The notes beneath the pieces were generated by a model. The model was not told the DNA's origin. It ran no database searches and worked only from the letters and a program-made list of their open reading frames with translations. DNA of 64,000 bases from the NCBI GenBank assembly GCA_943788055.1, contig CALSOU010000011.1:16691-80690 (forward strand), written 5' to 3'. The translations under genes and the position numbers were made by a program. The DNA comes from an uncultured Saprospiraceae bacterium. Its GTDB lineage: Bacteria; Bacteroidota; Bacteroidia; Chitinophagales; Saprospiraceae. Positions 56,848 through 64,000 of this stretch are shown in pieces (positions within the stretch are counted from its first letter, which is position 1; each line of letters begins with the position of its first letter).

Positions 56848-57324
56848 CTACTTTTCACCCGGCTTAGATTCCTCTTCTCCCTCTTTTTTTTGCTTGTTTT
56901 CTTCATCTGATTTCTCCTCACCTGAGAATCGCTTGTTCATTGACTCTCCCGCTTTTTTGGCTTTTTCTATCGAATCATGTGTGAAGGCTTTGGTTTTCCC
57001 AAGTGCATTCTGAACGGATTCATTTTCACTCACGTCGCGAATAACATCTCTTGTTTTTTCTGCTACGGCATCTGTAAAATCTTTCGCTTTTTCCACAGCA
57101 TTTTTCACAGATTCATTTTCTGAGACATCTTTTGCAAACTCTTTTGTTTTTTTGATTGCATTTTGAACTGCTTCGTTTTCTTTGATGTCTTCGTAGACAT
57201 CTTTTGCTTTCTCAGCAGTCACTTCGGCCACATCTTCCAATTTTTCGACAAAGTTTTTAACTGATTCATTGTCTGCTATTTCTTGTGATTTTTTTGTTAG
57301 TTTATTCAGGAACTTCTTTAGCAT
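56848..57324 (-). CDS. LEA-like coiled repeat protein
   Basis: 158 residues of low-complexity, highly charged helix. Four copies of a ~30-residue unit start with (D/E)NE(S/A)V(K/Q)N and continue as A..K.K.F...V, for example ENESVKNAVEKAKDF and ENEAVQNAIKKTKEF. No signal peptide or membrane helix. The C-terminus is a charged Glu/Lys tail. The pattern resembles LEA-type or apolipoprotein-like amphipathic helices, which protect or coat membranes or proteins under stress; that role is an inference. It lies between purB and the SWIM gene with 11-nt and 1-nt gaps. Confidence 0.65.
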   Translation of the reverse strand: MLKKFLNKLTKKSQEIADNESVKNFVEKLEDVAEVTAEKAKDVYEDIKENEAVQNAIKKTKEFAKDVSENESVKNAVEKAKDFTDAVAEKTRDVIRDVSENESVQNALGKTKAFTHDSIEKAKKAGESMNKRFSGEEKSDEENKQKKEGEEESKPGEK

Positions 57325-57335
57325 AGTCGTAAAAT

Positions 57336-58676
57336 TTAGTATTTGTCATAGTAACCAACATAATTATTTGGACTTATTGCACTCAGTTCTTTTTTAACAT
57401 CGTCACTGACTTCCAAAGTTTCTATAAACTCAGAAATTTTTGATTTTGTGATACGACTTCCTCGAGTCAATGCTTTTAGCTTTTCATATGGCTTGTCGAT
57501 CTGTTCCCTTCTGAGGATATTTTGGATAGCTTCTGCTACAACAGCCCAATTGTCTTCTAAATCTGCTACCAACTTATCTTCATTTAGGCTTAGCTTACTT
57601 AAGGCCTTTTCTAATGATTTTAGCGCTATAAGCATATGGCCAAATGGAACTCCTACATTTCTTAGAACAGTACTATCTGTCAGGTCACGTTGTAATCGTG
57701 AAATTGGTAACTTTTCTGCTAGATGCCCAAAAATAGCATTTGCTAGACCAAGGTTTCCTTCTGCGTTTTCCCAATCAATAGGATTGACTTTATGGGGCAT
57801 TGCTGACGAACCTACTTCATTTTTGACTATCTTTTGTTTGAAATAGTCCATTGAAATATAGGTCCACATATCTCTGGCGAGATCAATTAAGATCGTATTG
57901 ATTCTACTAAGTGTATGAAACAGGTTCGCCAAGTCATCATAGTGAGCTATCTGCGTAGTTGTCTGGTGTCTAATTAGGTTAAGTTTATCTTTAACGAATT
58001 GGTTCGCAAAATCGATCCAATTGGTATTGGGAAATGAAACTAGGTGCGCGTTTAGATTGCCAGTAGCTCCACCAAACTTAGCAAACAGGTCGAGGTCAAG
58101 TAGTTTATCTATTTGATTATCAATTCTTTCTATGTACACATGTATTTCTTTACCTAAAGTAGTAGGAGAAGCAGCTTGACCATGTGTTCGTGCAAGCATT
58201 GGTATTCCTTGCCACTGATTTCTTGCAACACTTAATTCATTCATAAAATGTTGGAGAGCTGGAACCAACACCTCATCAAGTGCACCGCCAATCATCAATG
58301 GAAAAGCTGTATTGTTTATATCCTGCGAAGTCAAGCCAAAATGAATAAACTCAAGTTCGTCTGTAATGCCGTGAGCTTTCAGCATATCTTTCAAATAGTA
58401 CTCAACGGCCTTCACATCATGATTAGTGGTCTTCTCTATATTTTTCACCTCTTGCGCTTGCTCCACGGTGAGATTATCTATTTCATTTTCAATTTTGCCA
58501 ATAGATTCTAGAGAAACATTAGTCAACTGCGGCAATCCAACTTCAACCAAACTGCGGAAATATAGAATTTCAACTTTTAAACGGTACTTTATAAGCGCGT
58601 ATTCAGAAAAATACGTCTGCAATTCCTTGGTTTTTGAGCCATAGCGGCCATCTATCGGAGATATTAGTTCGAGCAT
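57336..58676 (-). CDS. purB: Adenylosuccinate lyase
   Basis: 446 residues. GSSAMPHKVNPIDWENAEGNLGLAN (~285-309) is the fumarase/aspartase signature with the catalytic Ser loop; TSQDINNTAFPLM (~115) and ARTHGQAASPTTLGKE (~160, general acid His) are also intact. It acts twice in purine synthesis, making AICAR and AMP with release of fumarate. It follows ppk1 by 5 nt in one operon. Confidence 0.93.
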   Translation of the reverse strand: MLELISPIDGRYGSKTKELQTYFSEYALIKYRLKVEILYFRSLVEVGLPQLTNVSLESIGKIENEIDNLTVEQAQEVKNIEKTTNHDVKAVEYYLKDMLKAHGITDELEFIHFGLTSQDINNTAFPLMIGGALDEVLVPALQHFMNELSVARNQWQGIPMLARTHGQAASPTTLGKEIHVYIERIDNQIDKLLDLDLFAKFGGATGNLNAHLVSFPNTNWIDFANQFVKDKLNLIRHQTTTQIAHYDDLANLFHTLSRINTILIDLARDMWTYISMDYFKQKIVKNEVGSSAMPHKVNPIDWENAEGNLGLANAIFGHLAEKLPISRLQRDLTDSTVLRNVGVPFGHMLIALKSLEKALSKLSLNEDKLVADLEDNWAVVAEAIQNILRREQIDKPYEKLKALTRGSRITKSKISEFIETLEVSDDVKKELSAISPNNYVGYYDKY

Positions 58677-58681
58677 ATATT

Positions 58682-60751
58682 TTATTGAGTTAGTCTTTCT
58701 GTTATTCTTTTGATATAATAATATGTTTCTACTTGAGATCGAACAGCCAAATCACCAGTCAATTCTCGATACTTATTAATTTCTTTGTGATGTAATGATC
58801 TGGATTTAATGGAATCGTTTATTTGAATTTGTAAAAGTAATTTAATCATGTACTTTAACTCTGGATCATCAATCGGTACCGCAGTTTCGATTCTATGTTC
58901 TAGATTTCTAACCATCCAGTCAGCTGATGACAGATAAATCTTTTCATTTCCCTTGTTTTCAAACACGTAAATTCTTGAGTGCTCAAGAAATCGATCTACA
59001 ATACTGAATGCCGTTATGTTTTCTGAAATACCTAGGACACCTGCTACTAGAGAGCAAATACCTCTGCAAATCAAAGTGATCTTTACTCCTTTTTGACTAG
59101 CCTGATATAATGCATTTATCATATCCTGATCTTCAATACTATTGATCTTCAAAATAATTGAGGCTGGGAAGCCATCTATAGCGTTCTGAATTTCTTGAGC
59201 GATCAATTTTAGAAGATTCTGCTTAAGGCCAAACTGACCAACAAGTAAGTGTTTAAAAGAAATGTCTCCTCTTTTCTTTGTTTCTAAATAAGAAAAAACT
59301 CTCGTTACTTCCGAGTTGATTTTTACTCTGGCTGTAAATAGGCCTAGATCTGTGTAGATTTTTGAAGTGTCTTCGTGGAAGTTTCCAGTGCTTAAATAGC
59401 TATATATAATAGGCTTGGTATCTTCAATTCTACGTACCATTGCCATTTTTGAATGCACTTTAAGGCCTGGCATTGAATAGTAGACTTGAACCCCCGCTTT
59501 CTCTAAAAACTCTCCCCAAATGAGGTTGTTTTCTTCGTCGAATCTCGCTTTTACTTCGATAAATGCAGTTACACTTTTTCCTTGCTCTACCGCTTTGGAA
59601 AGTGCGTTCATAATTCGAGATTTCTTGGAAACTCTATATTGGACAATCTTTATATGGGTAACCTGTGGGTCAACTGCAGCTTTCTCAAAGAAACGAACGA
59701 CACTTTCGTATGAGTGGTAGGGCTGATTTAGTAGATGATCCTTTTCCCTTATCGCTCCAAAGAAATCAGGAGCCATTTCAAGTGGTTTATATGAAATAGG
59801 GGGTAAGTCAATATTTAAAAGGTAGTCTTTCTTGAAACTGGGGAATGAAAAAAAGTCACTGTTATTGTGATAGCGGCCTTCCGGTAAAAGATCGTAGTTA
59901 GCAAGTTCCAGAACTTGGGTCAAGAAGTCTAGGAAATGTTTTGGGATATTCCGATCATAAACAAGACGAGAGGCTGGTCCGATATGCCTTTTTGTTAGTG
60001 ACTTTTTGATCTTTGTTATAAGATCACCGCTAAACTCGTCATCTATATATAGTTCAGCATCACGGGTTAGTTTGATCGAATAGCTGTCGATTATATCATA
60101 TCCTGGAAATATTAAATTAAGACTATGTCGAACTACATCATCAAGTAGCATAATCGTTTTGATGGATTCGTTCTTGTTGGGTATGATCAAGAAACGACCT
60201 AAGTGATCTGAAGGTATCTTTACAATTGCGTAGTCTGGTGGTGGATTATCAACGGCTTTGTCTTTCAGTAAGATTGCAAGATAAAGAGCTCTATTGTTTA
60301 GAAAAGGTTTAATCTTATTTCCGTGAAGTAAAACTGGTTGTACGAAGGGTAGCAACTCATCTGCAAAGTAATTTTCAACAAATTCTTTCTGATAATCGTC
60401 CAATTCCAATCTACGAATAATATGTATCCCATGATTTGACAATCTTGGAACGATCAACTCTTCGAATATGTAACTGAATTCTTCTTGCTGCTCTTTAACG
60501 ATTCGCAGAAGTTTTTGAAGAAGTCTTTCTGGTTGAAAATCTAGGACTTTCTTTGTTTTTTTTCCTGCGCGAAGCAAAGTTCGATGGTTTGCAACCCGAA
60601 CTCGAAAGAATTCATCAAGATTATTGGAATAAATCGCCAAAAACTTTAAACGCTCCATTAGTGGAACAGATGGATCCTTGGCTTCCTGTAAAACTCGGTA
60701 GTTGAAAGAGAGCCAACTTATATCGCGATGTATGTATGGTACTTTGTTCAC
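58682..60751 (-). CDS. ppk1: Polyphosphate kinase 1
   Basis: 689 residues, full family length. HRDISWLSFNYRVLQEAKDPSVPLMERLKFLAIYSNNLDEFF is the N-domain signature. LKVHSKMAMVRR (~430) holds the phosphorylated His, and FLEHSRIYVFENKG (~588) the second conserved His. The enzyme reversibly polymerises ATP gamma-phosphate into polyphosphate at the inner membrane. First gene of a four-gene operon with purB, the repeat protein and the SWIM protein, a possible energy/stress grouping. Confidence 0.93.
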   Translation of the reverse strand: MNKVPYIHRDISWLSFNYRVLQEAKDPSVPLMERLKFLAIYSNNLDEFFRVRVANHRTLLRAGKKTKKVLDFQPERLLQKLLRIVKEQQEEFSYIFEELIVPRLSNHGIHIIRRLELDDYQKEFVENYFADELLPFVQPVLLHGNKIKPFLNNRALYLAILLKDKAVDNPPPDYAIVKIPSDHLGRFLIIPNKNESIKTIMLLDDVVRHSLNLIFPGYDIIDSYSIKLTRDAELYIDDEFSGDLITKIKKSLTKRHIGPASRLVYDRNIPKHFLDFLTQVLELANYDLLPEGRYHNNSDFFSFPSFKKDYLLNIDLPPISYKPLEMAPDFFGAIREKDHLLNQPYHSYESVVRFFEKAAVDPQVTHIKIVQYRVSKKSRIMNALSKAVEQGKSVTAFIEVKARFDEENNLIWGEFLEKAGVQVYYSMPGLKVHSKMAMVRRIEDTKPIIYSYLSTGNFHEDTSKIYTDLGLFTARVKINSEVTRVFSYLETKKRGDISFKHLLVGQFGLKQNLLKLIAQEIQNAIDGFPASIILKINSIEDQDMINALYQASQKGVKITLICRGICSLVAGVLGISENITAFSIVDRFLEHSRIYVFENKGNEKIYLSSADWMVRNLEHRIETAVPIDDPELKYMIKLLLQIQINDSIKSRSLHHKEINKYRELTGDLAVRSQVETYYYIKRITERLTQ

Positions 60752-61039
60752 TACGCAAAAATACGATTGTTGTCGCGTTATGCTAAAAAATCATAATTTT
60801 AATTAGAAATTTCCTATTAAGACTAGATTTTGAATCTGCATCGTTGGCTATTGAGATTATTGGATGTGTTGCTTTATCTACTTTGCAACAGACAATTAAT
60901 CGATTAAACAAAGGTGTTTGTAGATTGATAGTTTTGTGGGAAACCAATGATGTGAATTCTTAGTTATATTATTGAATAGCTCTTTGGAGACATCCAAATA
61001 AAATAGAAAGGCAATTCAAGCATAAATAATTTGTAAATT

Positions 61040-61786
61040 ATGATAGACAAAATATATAAAAGACTGATCATGCAAGAGAATAAAACTAAGGAAGAAAGAA
61101 TTGATTCTATAATTCGAAATCATATGGTTTGGAGTATGGGTGCAGGACTTATTCCAGTCCCTATTGCTGACTTTTTTGCTGTGAGTGCAATACAACTTGA
61201 CATGATTCGTCAGATTGCAAAAATATATGACATTGATTTTTCTGAGCAAGCTGGCAAGGCTTCGATAACGTCACTTACTAGTTCTGGTTTAGCTAGACTT
61301 GGCGCTAGAGCGGTAAAGTTTATTCCCGGTGTTGGCACGATTCTAGGTGGAATTACGATGAGTGTGCTTTCTGGGGCGAGTTCATATGCACTAGGTCAGG
61401 TATTTTCGAAACATTTTGCGACTGGAGGTACTTTTCTAGATTTTGAACCGTCCAGAGTAAGAAAGTTTTATAATGAGCAATTTGAGAAGGGAAAAATTAT
61501 TGCGAAAGACATTAAAGAGGAAGAAGGCGTGCCAGAAGATGTAGTTGAACAAATTACAGAAAAACCTGCAGGTAAAGCAACTCAGCCTCTATCAAATACG
61601 AAGTCGAAAAGTATTGCTGCTCCCGATCATAATCCCGAGAATCCACTTCAAAAGGAAGCTATGAAAGATCCTTTACCAGATGAAGATGATCCAATCTCAA
61701 AAATTCTTAAACTTTCTGAAATGAAAGATAACGGGATTATTACTGATGAAGAGTTTGCAACATTAAAGAGGCAGATTATCGGGTAA
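61040..61786 (+). CDS. DUF697-like protein with SHOCT C-terminus
   Basis: 248 residues. SIIRNHMVWSMGAGLIPVPIADFFAVSAIQLDMIRQIAKIY and the glycine-rich FIPGVGTILGGITMSVLSGASSYALGQVF match the DUF697 (YcjF-type) hydrophobic region. A disordered linker follows, and the last 30 residues (KILKLSEMKDNGIITDEEFATLKRQII) are a SHOCT motif, a short oligomerisation or targeting helix pair. An alternative start at 61070 (MQENKTKEE) is equally possible. Function unknown. Confidence 0.75.
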   Translation: MIDKIYKRLIMQENKTKEERIDSIIRNHMVWSMGAGLIPVPIADFFAVSAIQLDMIRQIAKIYDIDFSEQAGKASITSLTSSGLARLGARAVKFIPGVGTILGGITMSVLSGASSYALGQVFSKHFATGGTFLDFEPSRVRKFYNEQFEKGKIIAKDIKEEEGVPEDVVEQITEKPAGKATQPLSNTKSKSIAAPDHNPENPLQKEAMKDPLPDEDDPISKILKLSEMKDNGIITDEEFATLKRQIIG

Positions 61787-61812
61787 TTACCAAACCAGGT
61801 TGTCATTGCCTC

Positions 61813-62814
61813 TCAGATCTTCAGTCGAGGATTTGGGGTGACACGTTGGTCAGTAAACATGCCTTTTGTATACTTGTAGTGCCCTGCCATTGCTATCATT
61901 GCTGCGTTGTCTGTACAGTACTTGAAATCTGGGATAAATGAATTCCAGCCTTTTTCTATGCAGAGATCGACGAGCCCTTGACGTAAGGCGGAGTTTGCAC
62001 TGACACCACCTGCTATTGCAAGTTCAGTGATATTATTTTGCTCAGCGGCAAAAACTAGCTTGTCTAGCAGAATTTTGACAATCGAGTCTTGAACAGATCT
62101 ACATATATCTTCTTTGTTCAGCTCGACAAAGTCTGTGTTTTCTCTTAGATTGTTTATCAAGAAATTTCTAATCGATGTTTTTAGGCCACTAAAACTAAAT
62201 TCATATGGACCTACCTTAGGTGTTGGAAAAGAGTAGTTTGGATTACCTATTTGAGCAAGTTTGTCAATTATTGGACCGGCAGGATAGGGTAGTCCCATCA
62301 TCTTACCTGTCTTGTCAAATGCCTCGCCAGCCGCGTCATCTAGTGTTTCTCCAAGAACTACCATTTCAAGTACTTCTTTTACAAGAACTAGTTGGGTATG
62401 ACCGCCAGAAACTGTTAAACAAATAAAGGGAAACTTTGGTCGTGGCTCTTCAATCATGTGCGCGAGTATGTGAGCCTCCATATGATTGACAGTGATGAGA
62501 GGTATATTCTGGGCAAGGGCAAAACCTTTTGCGAAAGACGTGCCTACCAATAAACTACCTAGCAGTCCTGGGCCTTGTGTAAATGCAACTGCATCTATGT
62601 CAAATGGCTTTAGATTGGCTTCCTTTAATACGTAGTCAATAATCGGGACGATCTCTTGCTGGTGAGCTCGGCTTGCTAATTCAGGGACCACACCTCCGTA
62701 TTGTTCATGAATTTTTTGACTTGACACACCAAGACTTAATAAACTTGCATCTTTCATTATGGCGGCCGAAGTATCGTCGCACGAGGACTCTATTGCTAAA
62801 ATTGTTGGAGGCAT
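61813..62814 (-). CDS. tsaD: tRNA threonylcarbamoyladenosine transferase TsaD
   Basis: About 333 residues from the ATG at 62814 (MPPTILAIESSCDDTSAAIM). The track start at 62829 is a TTG inside the promoter element and is rejected. HMEAHILAHM (~105) supplies two metal-binding His, TVSGGHTQLVLV (~132) and GEAFDKTGKMMGLPYPAGP are ASKHA nucleotide motifs, and the C-terminal DNAAMIAMAG gives the metal Asp. With TsaB/E it makes t6A37 in ANN-decoding tRNAs; essential in most bacteria. Confidence 0.94.
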   Translation of the reverse strand: MPPTILAIESSCDDTSAAIMKDASLLSLGVSSQKIHEQYGGVVPELASRAHQQEIVPIIDYVLKEANLKPFDIDAVAFTQGPGLLGSLLVGTSFAKGFALAQNIPLITVNHMEAHILAHMIEEPRPKFPFICLTVSGGHTQLVLVKEVLEMVVLGETLDDAAGEAFDKTGKMMGLPYPAGPIIDKLAQIGNPNYSFPTPKVGPYEFSFSGLKTSIRNFLINNLRENTDFVELNKEDICRSVQDSIVKILLDKLVFAAEQNNITELAIAGGVSANSALRQGLVDLCIEKGWNSFIPDFKYCTDNAAMIAMAGHYKYTKGMFTDQRVTPNPRLKI

Positions 62815-62826
62815 CTGTTTTTTAGG

Positions 62827-62834
62827 CAAATATA
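62827..62834 (-). promoter_or_regulatory. -7 promoter element of tsaD
   Basis: TATATTTG on the minus strand matches TAnnTTTG. It ends 12 nt before the ATG at 62814, giving a leader of only a few bases, and it overlaps the TTG that the ORF track took as start. Confidence 0.45.
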
Positions 62835-62914
62835 GTAGAACTTCAATTTCAAAATTTATAAAAAAAGCGTATTATTACGTCATCTTATATTAATAGAAAA
62901 AAGATCAGCAACTA

Positions 62915-63496
62915 ATGAGGATTATATTAAATGTTCTTTTGCTAGCAATTTGTGCTTTTTTGGTTTATCTGATTTATGCAAATATCAAAGAACCTATCGT
63001 TTTTGCATCCGCATTAGAGAAAAGAGAAGGTGCTGTTGTCAAGCAGTTGGAGAAGATTCGTACTGCTCAAGAAGTGTACAAACGTATTACAGGAGAGTAC
63101 GCGGGAAATTTTGACACCCTTAAGCAAGTTTTGAGAGAGGGGCAGATTGAGACGTATAAGATCATTGGTAATTTAGATGATGAAGACTCTGATACTCAAA
63201 TTGACACCTTATTTACTAGTGCGAAGGATAGCATTAGAAGTTTGGGGATTTCAATTGACTCATTAGATTACGTGCCTTACGGTGATGAGAATGCAACATA
63301 TATAATCGGCGCCGACACTCTAACTTACCAGAATACATTGGTGAATGTTGTTGAAGTAGGTATTAAGAAAAAAGAATACATGGGTCGGTTTGGAGCAAAG
63401 AGATTTCAGAAGTACAATAACTTTTATGATCCGGAATCTCTTCTTAAGTTCGGAGACATGAATTCACCAAATACATCCGGTAATTGGAAGAATTAG
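62915..63496 (+). CDS. Conserved hypothetical protein with one N-terminal membrane helix
   Basis: 193 residues. A single helix (ILNVLLLAICAFLVYLIYANI, ~3-23) anchors it. The next part, EKREGAVVKQLEKIRTAQEVYKRITGEYAGNFDTLKQVL, resembles pilin-like or type II secretion minor components after their helix, but there is no prepilin peptidase site. Such proteins occur in Bacteroidota next to DUF3822 genes, as here (13-nt overlap). Function unknown. Confidence 0.65.
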   Translation: MRIILNVLLLAICAFLVYLIYANIKEPIVFASALEKREGAVVKQLEKIRTAQEVYKRITGEYAGNFDTLKQVLREGQIETYKIIGNLDDEDSDTQIDTLFTSAKDSIRSLGISIDSLDYVPYGDENATYIIGADTLTYQNTLVNVVEVGIKKKEYMGRFGAKRFQKYNNFYDPESLLKFGDMNSPNTSGNWKN

Positions 63497-64000
63497 AGAT
63501 ATTCTATGATGATAAGGAAGCACTAAAAGCTTCAAGTAATAAAAGGCTTTCAGTGGTTATTTCCGCTGATGGCCTTTGTTCTTTTATTCACAGCCGTAAT
63601 CAGATTCTTCTCGTGCAACGGGATAAACCCCTGCTATCTGATCAAGCTTTTGGTACTTATCTGCGCAATGCTTACGCTTACTACAAGCTTTCGTCAATCA
63701 AAGTGTTTGTAGATGACTACCGTTTTAGTCTAGTGCCTCGACATCTTGGTGATTCACAAGTAATCAAAGCACAATTATCTACTAATTTCAAGTTGGATGA
63801 GAGTGATTTTTTAGGAACAACTTTGGTCGATGATGTAGAAATATACTTTGTGAAGTCGAAGTTGTCTTTTGGGGCTCTAGGCCCAAATGTCGCTTATCAA
63901 TCAAGAAGATCACTTCATTTCTTTAATATTGAGAAAAGGCCTTGCTGAACGAGATATTAATTACTGTTTCTTTCTAAATAAGAGTTTTTACTTCCTTCAA
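63484..64000 (+). pseudogene. Frameshifted DUF3822-like gene, continues past window
   Basis: A 154-residue frame (VVISADGLCSFIHS...LGPNVAYQSRRSLHFFN) stops at 63948. In the +1 frame from 63929, 24 codons without a stop run to the window end and read LRKGLAERDINYCFFLNKSFYFLQ, which fits the second half of DUF3822 proteins (family length about 250-270). One extra base near 63928 explains the break. The downstream end lies outside the window, so whether other lesions exist is unknown. The apparent start is TTG at 63484, overlapping the upstream gene. Confidence 0.6.

Noticed and set aside
56848-57324. Repeat region as tandem DNA repeat or CRISPR
   Set aside because: The repeats are degenerate at DNA level and stay in one reading frame, so they are protein repeats.

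Overview
The window is AT-rich chromosomal DNA from a member of the Bacteroidota. The evidence is the TonB-dependent receptor and lipoprotein pairs, type IX secretion C-terminal sorting domains, a PorT homologue next to ubiE, few Shine-Dalgarno sequences, and promoters of the TTTG-N19-21-TAnnTTTG class. Saprospiria-like gene content is an inference of moderate to low confidence. No rRNA, tRNA, CRISPR array, prophage or insertion sequence was seen. Most of the window is ordinary core chromosome with a few accessory loci.

Layout. 1-7 kb: the end of a large secreted zinc metalloprotease, two decayed genes (an outer-membrane barrel and alkD), then WbqC, a glycosyltransferase and MiaE. 7-18 kb: a PIF1-like helicase, then the most coherent accessory locus. 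It holds a secreted EEP-family nuclease, a divergent TonB-dependent receptor, a lipoprotein with two OB-like (DUF5689-type) repeats, and a secreted PLD-family protein with a related OB-like module and a T9SS tail. TrmN6 follows, coupled to the PLD gene. 18-28 kb: a frameshifted alanine dehydrogenase, an RluA-type pseudouridine synthase, a hipA remnant, SRP RNA (ffs), a transaldolase-like gene, a nucleoside phosphorylase, and broken yihY and yitT genes around an ArsC-like protein and a LuxE-like protein. 27-38 kb: housekeeping genes (M42 peptidase, pyrE, pseudouridine synthase, ychF, acpH, porT-ubiE, gyrA, a TPR protein). 38-48 kb: a broken AI-2E-type transporter, hypothetical proteins, a TPR lipoprotein, fmt, an ASPIC/UnbV lipoprotein and a methyltransferase. 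48-55 kb: an alpha-glucan/maltose operon (pgmB, GH65 phosphorylase, two GH13 enzymes). 55-64 kb: a ppk1-purB-repeat protein-SWIM protein operon, a DUF697/SHOCT protein, tsaD, a conserved hypothetical and a frameshifted DUF3822-like gene at the edge.

How the genes work together. The 8.6-17.0 kb cluster looks like a system for attacking and importing an extracellular phosphodiester polymer, most likely nucleic acid; this is inferred from the domain set. The mal operon would split alpha-glucans outside the cell and at the surface, then phosphorolyse maltose to glucose and beta-glucose-1-phosphate, which PgmB converts to glucose-6-phosphate. PorT belongs to the secretion system that would export the PLD protein and the secreted amylase.

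A striking global feature is the number of broken genes: at least eight loci carry nonsense mutations, frameshifts or truncations (OMP barrel, alkD, ald, hipA, yihY, yitT, AI-2E transporter, DUF3822). The large core genes are intact. All three stop codons occur both as lesions and as normal terminators, so this is decay (with sequencing error possible for the single-indel cases) rather than an altered genetic code.
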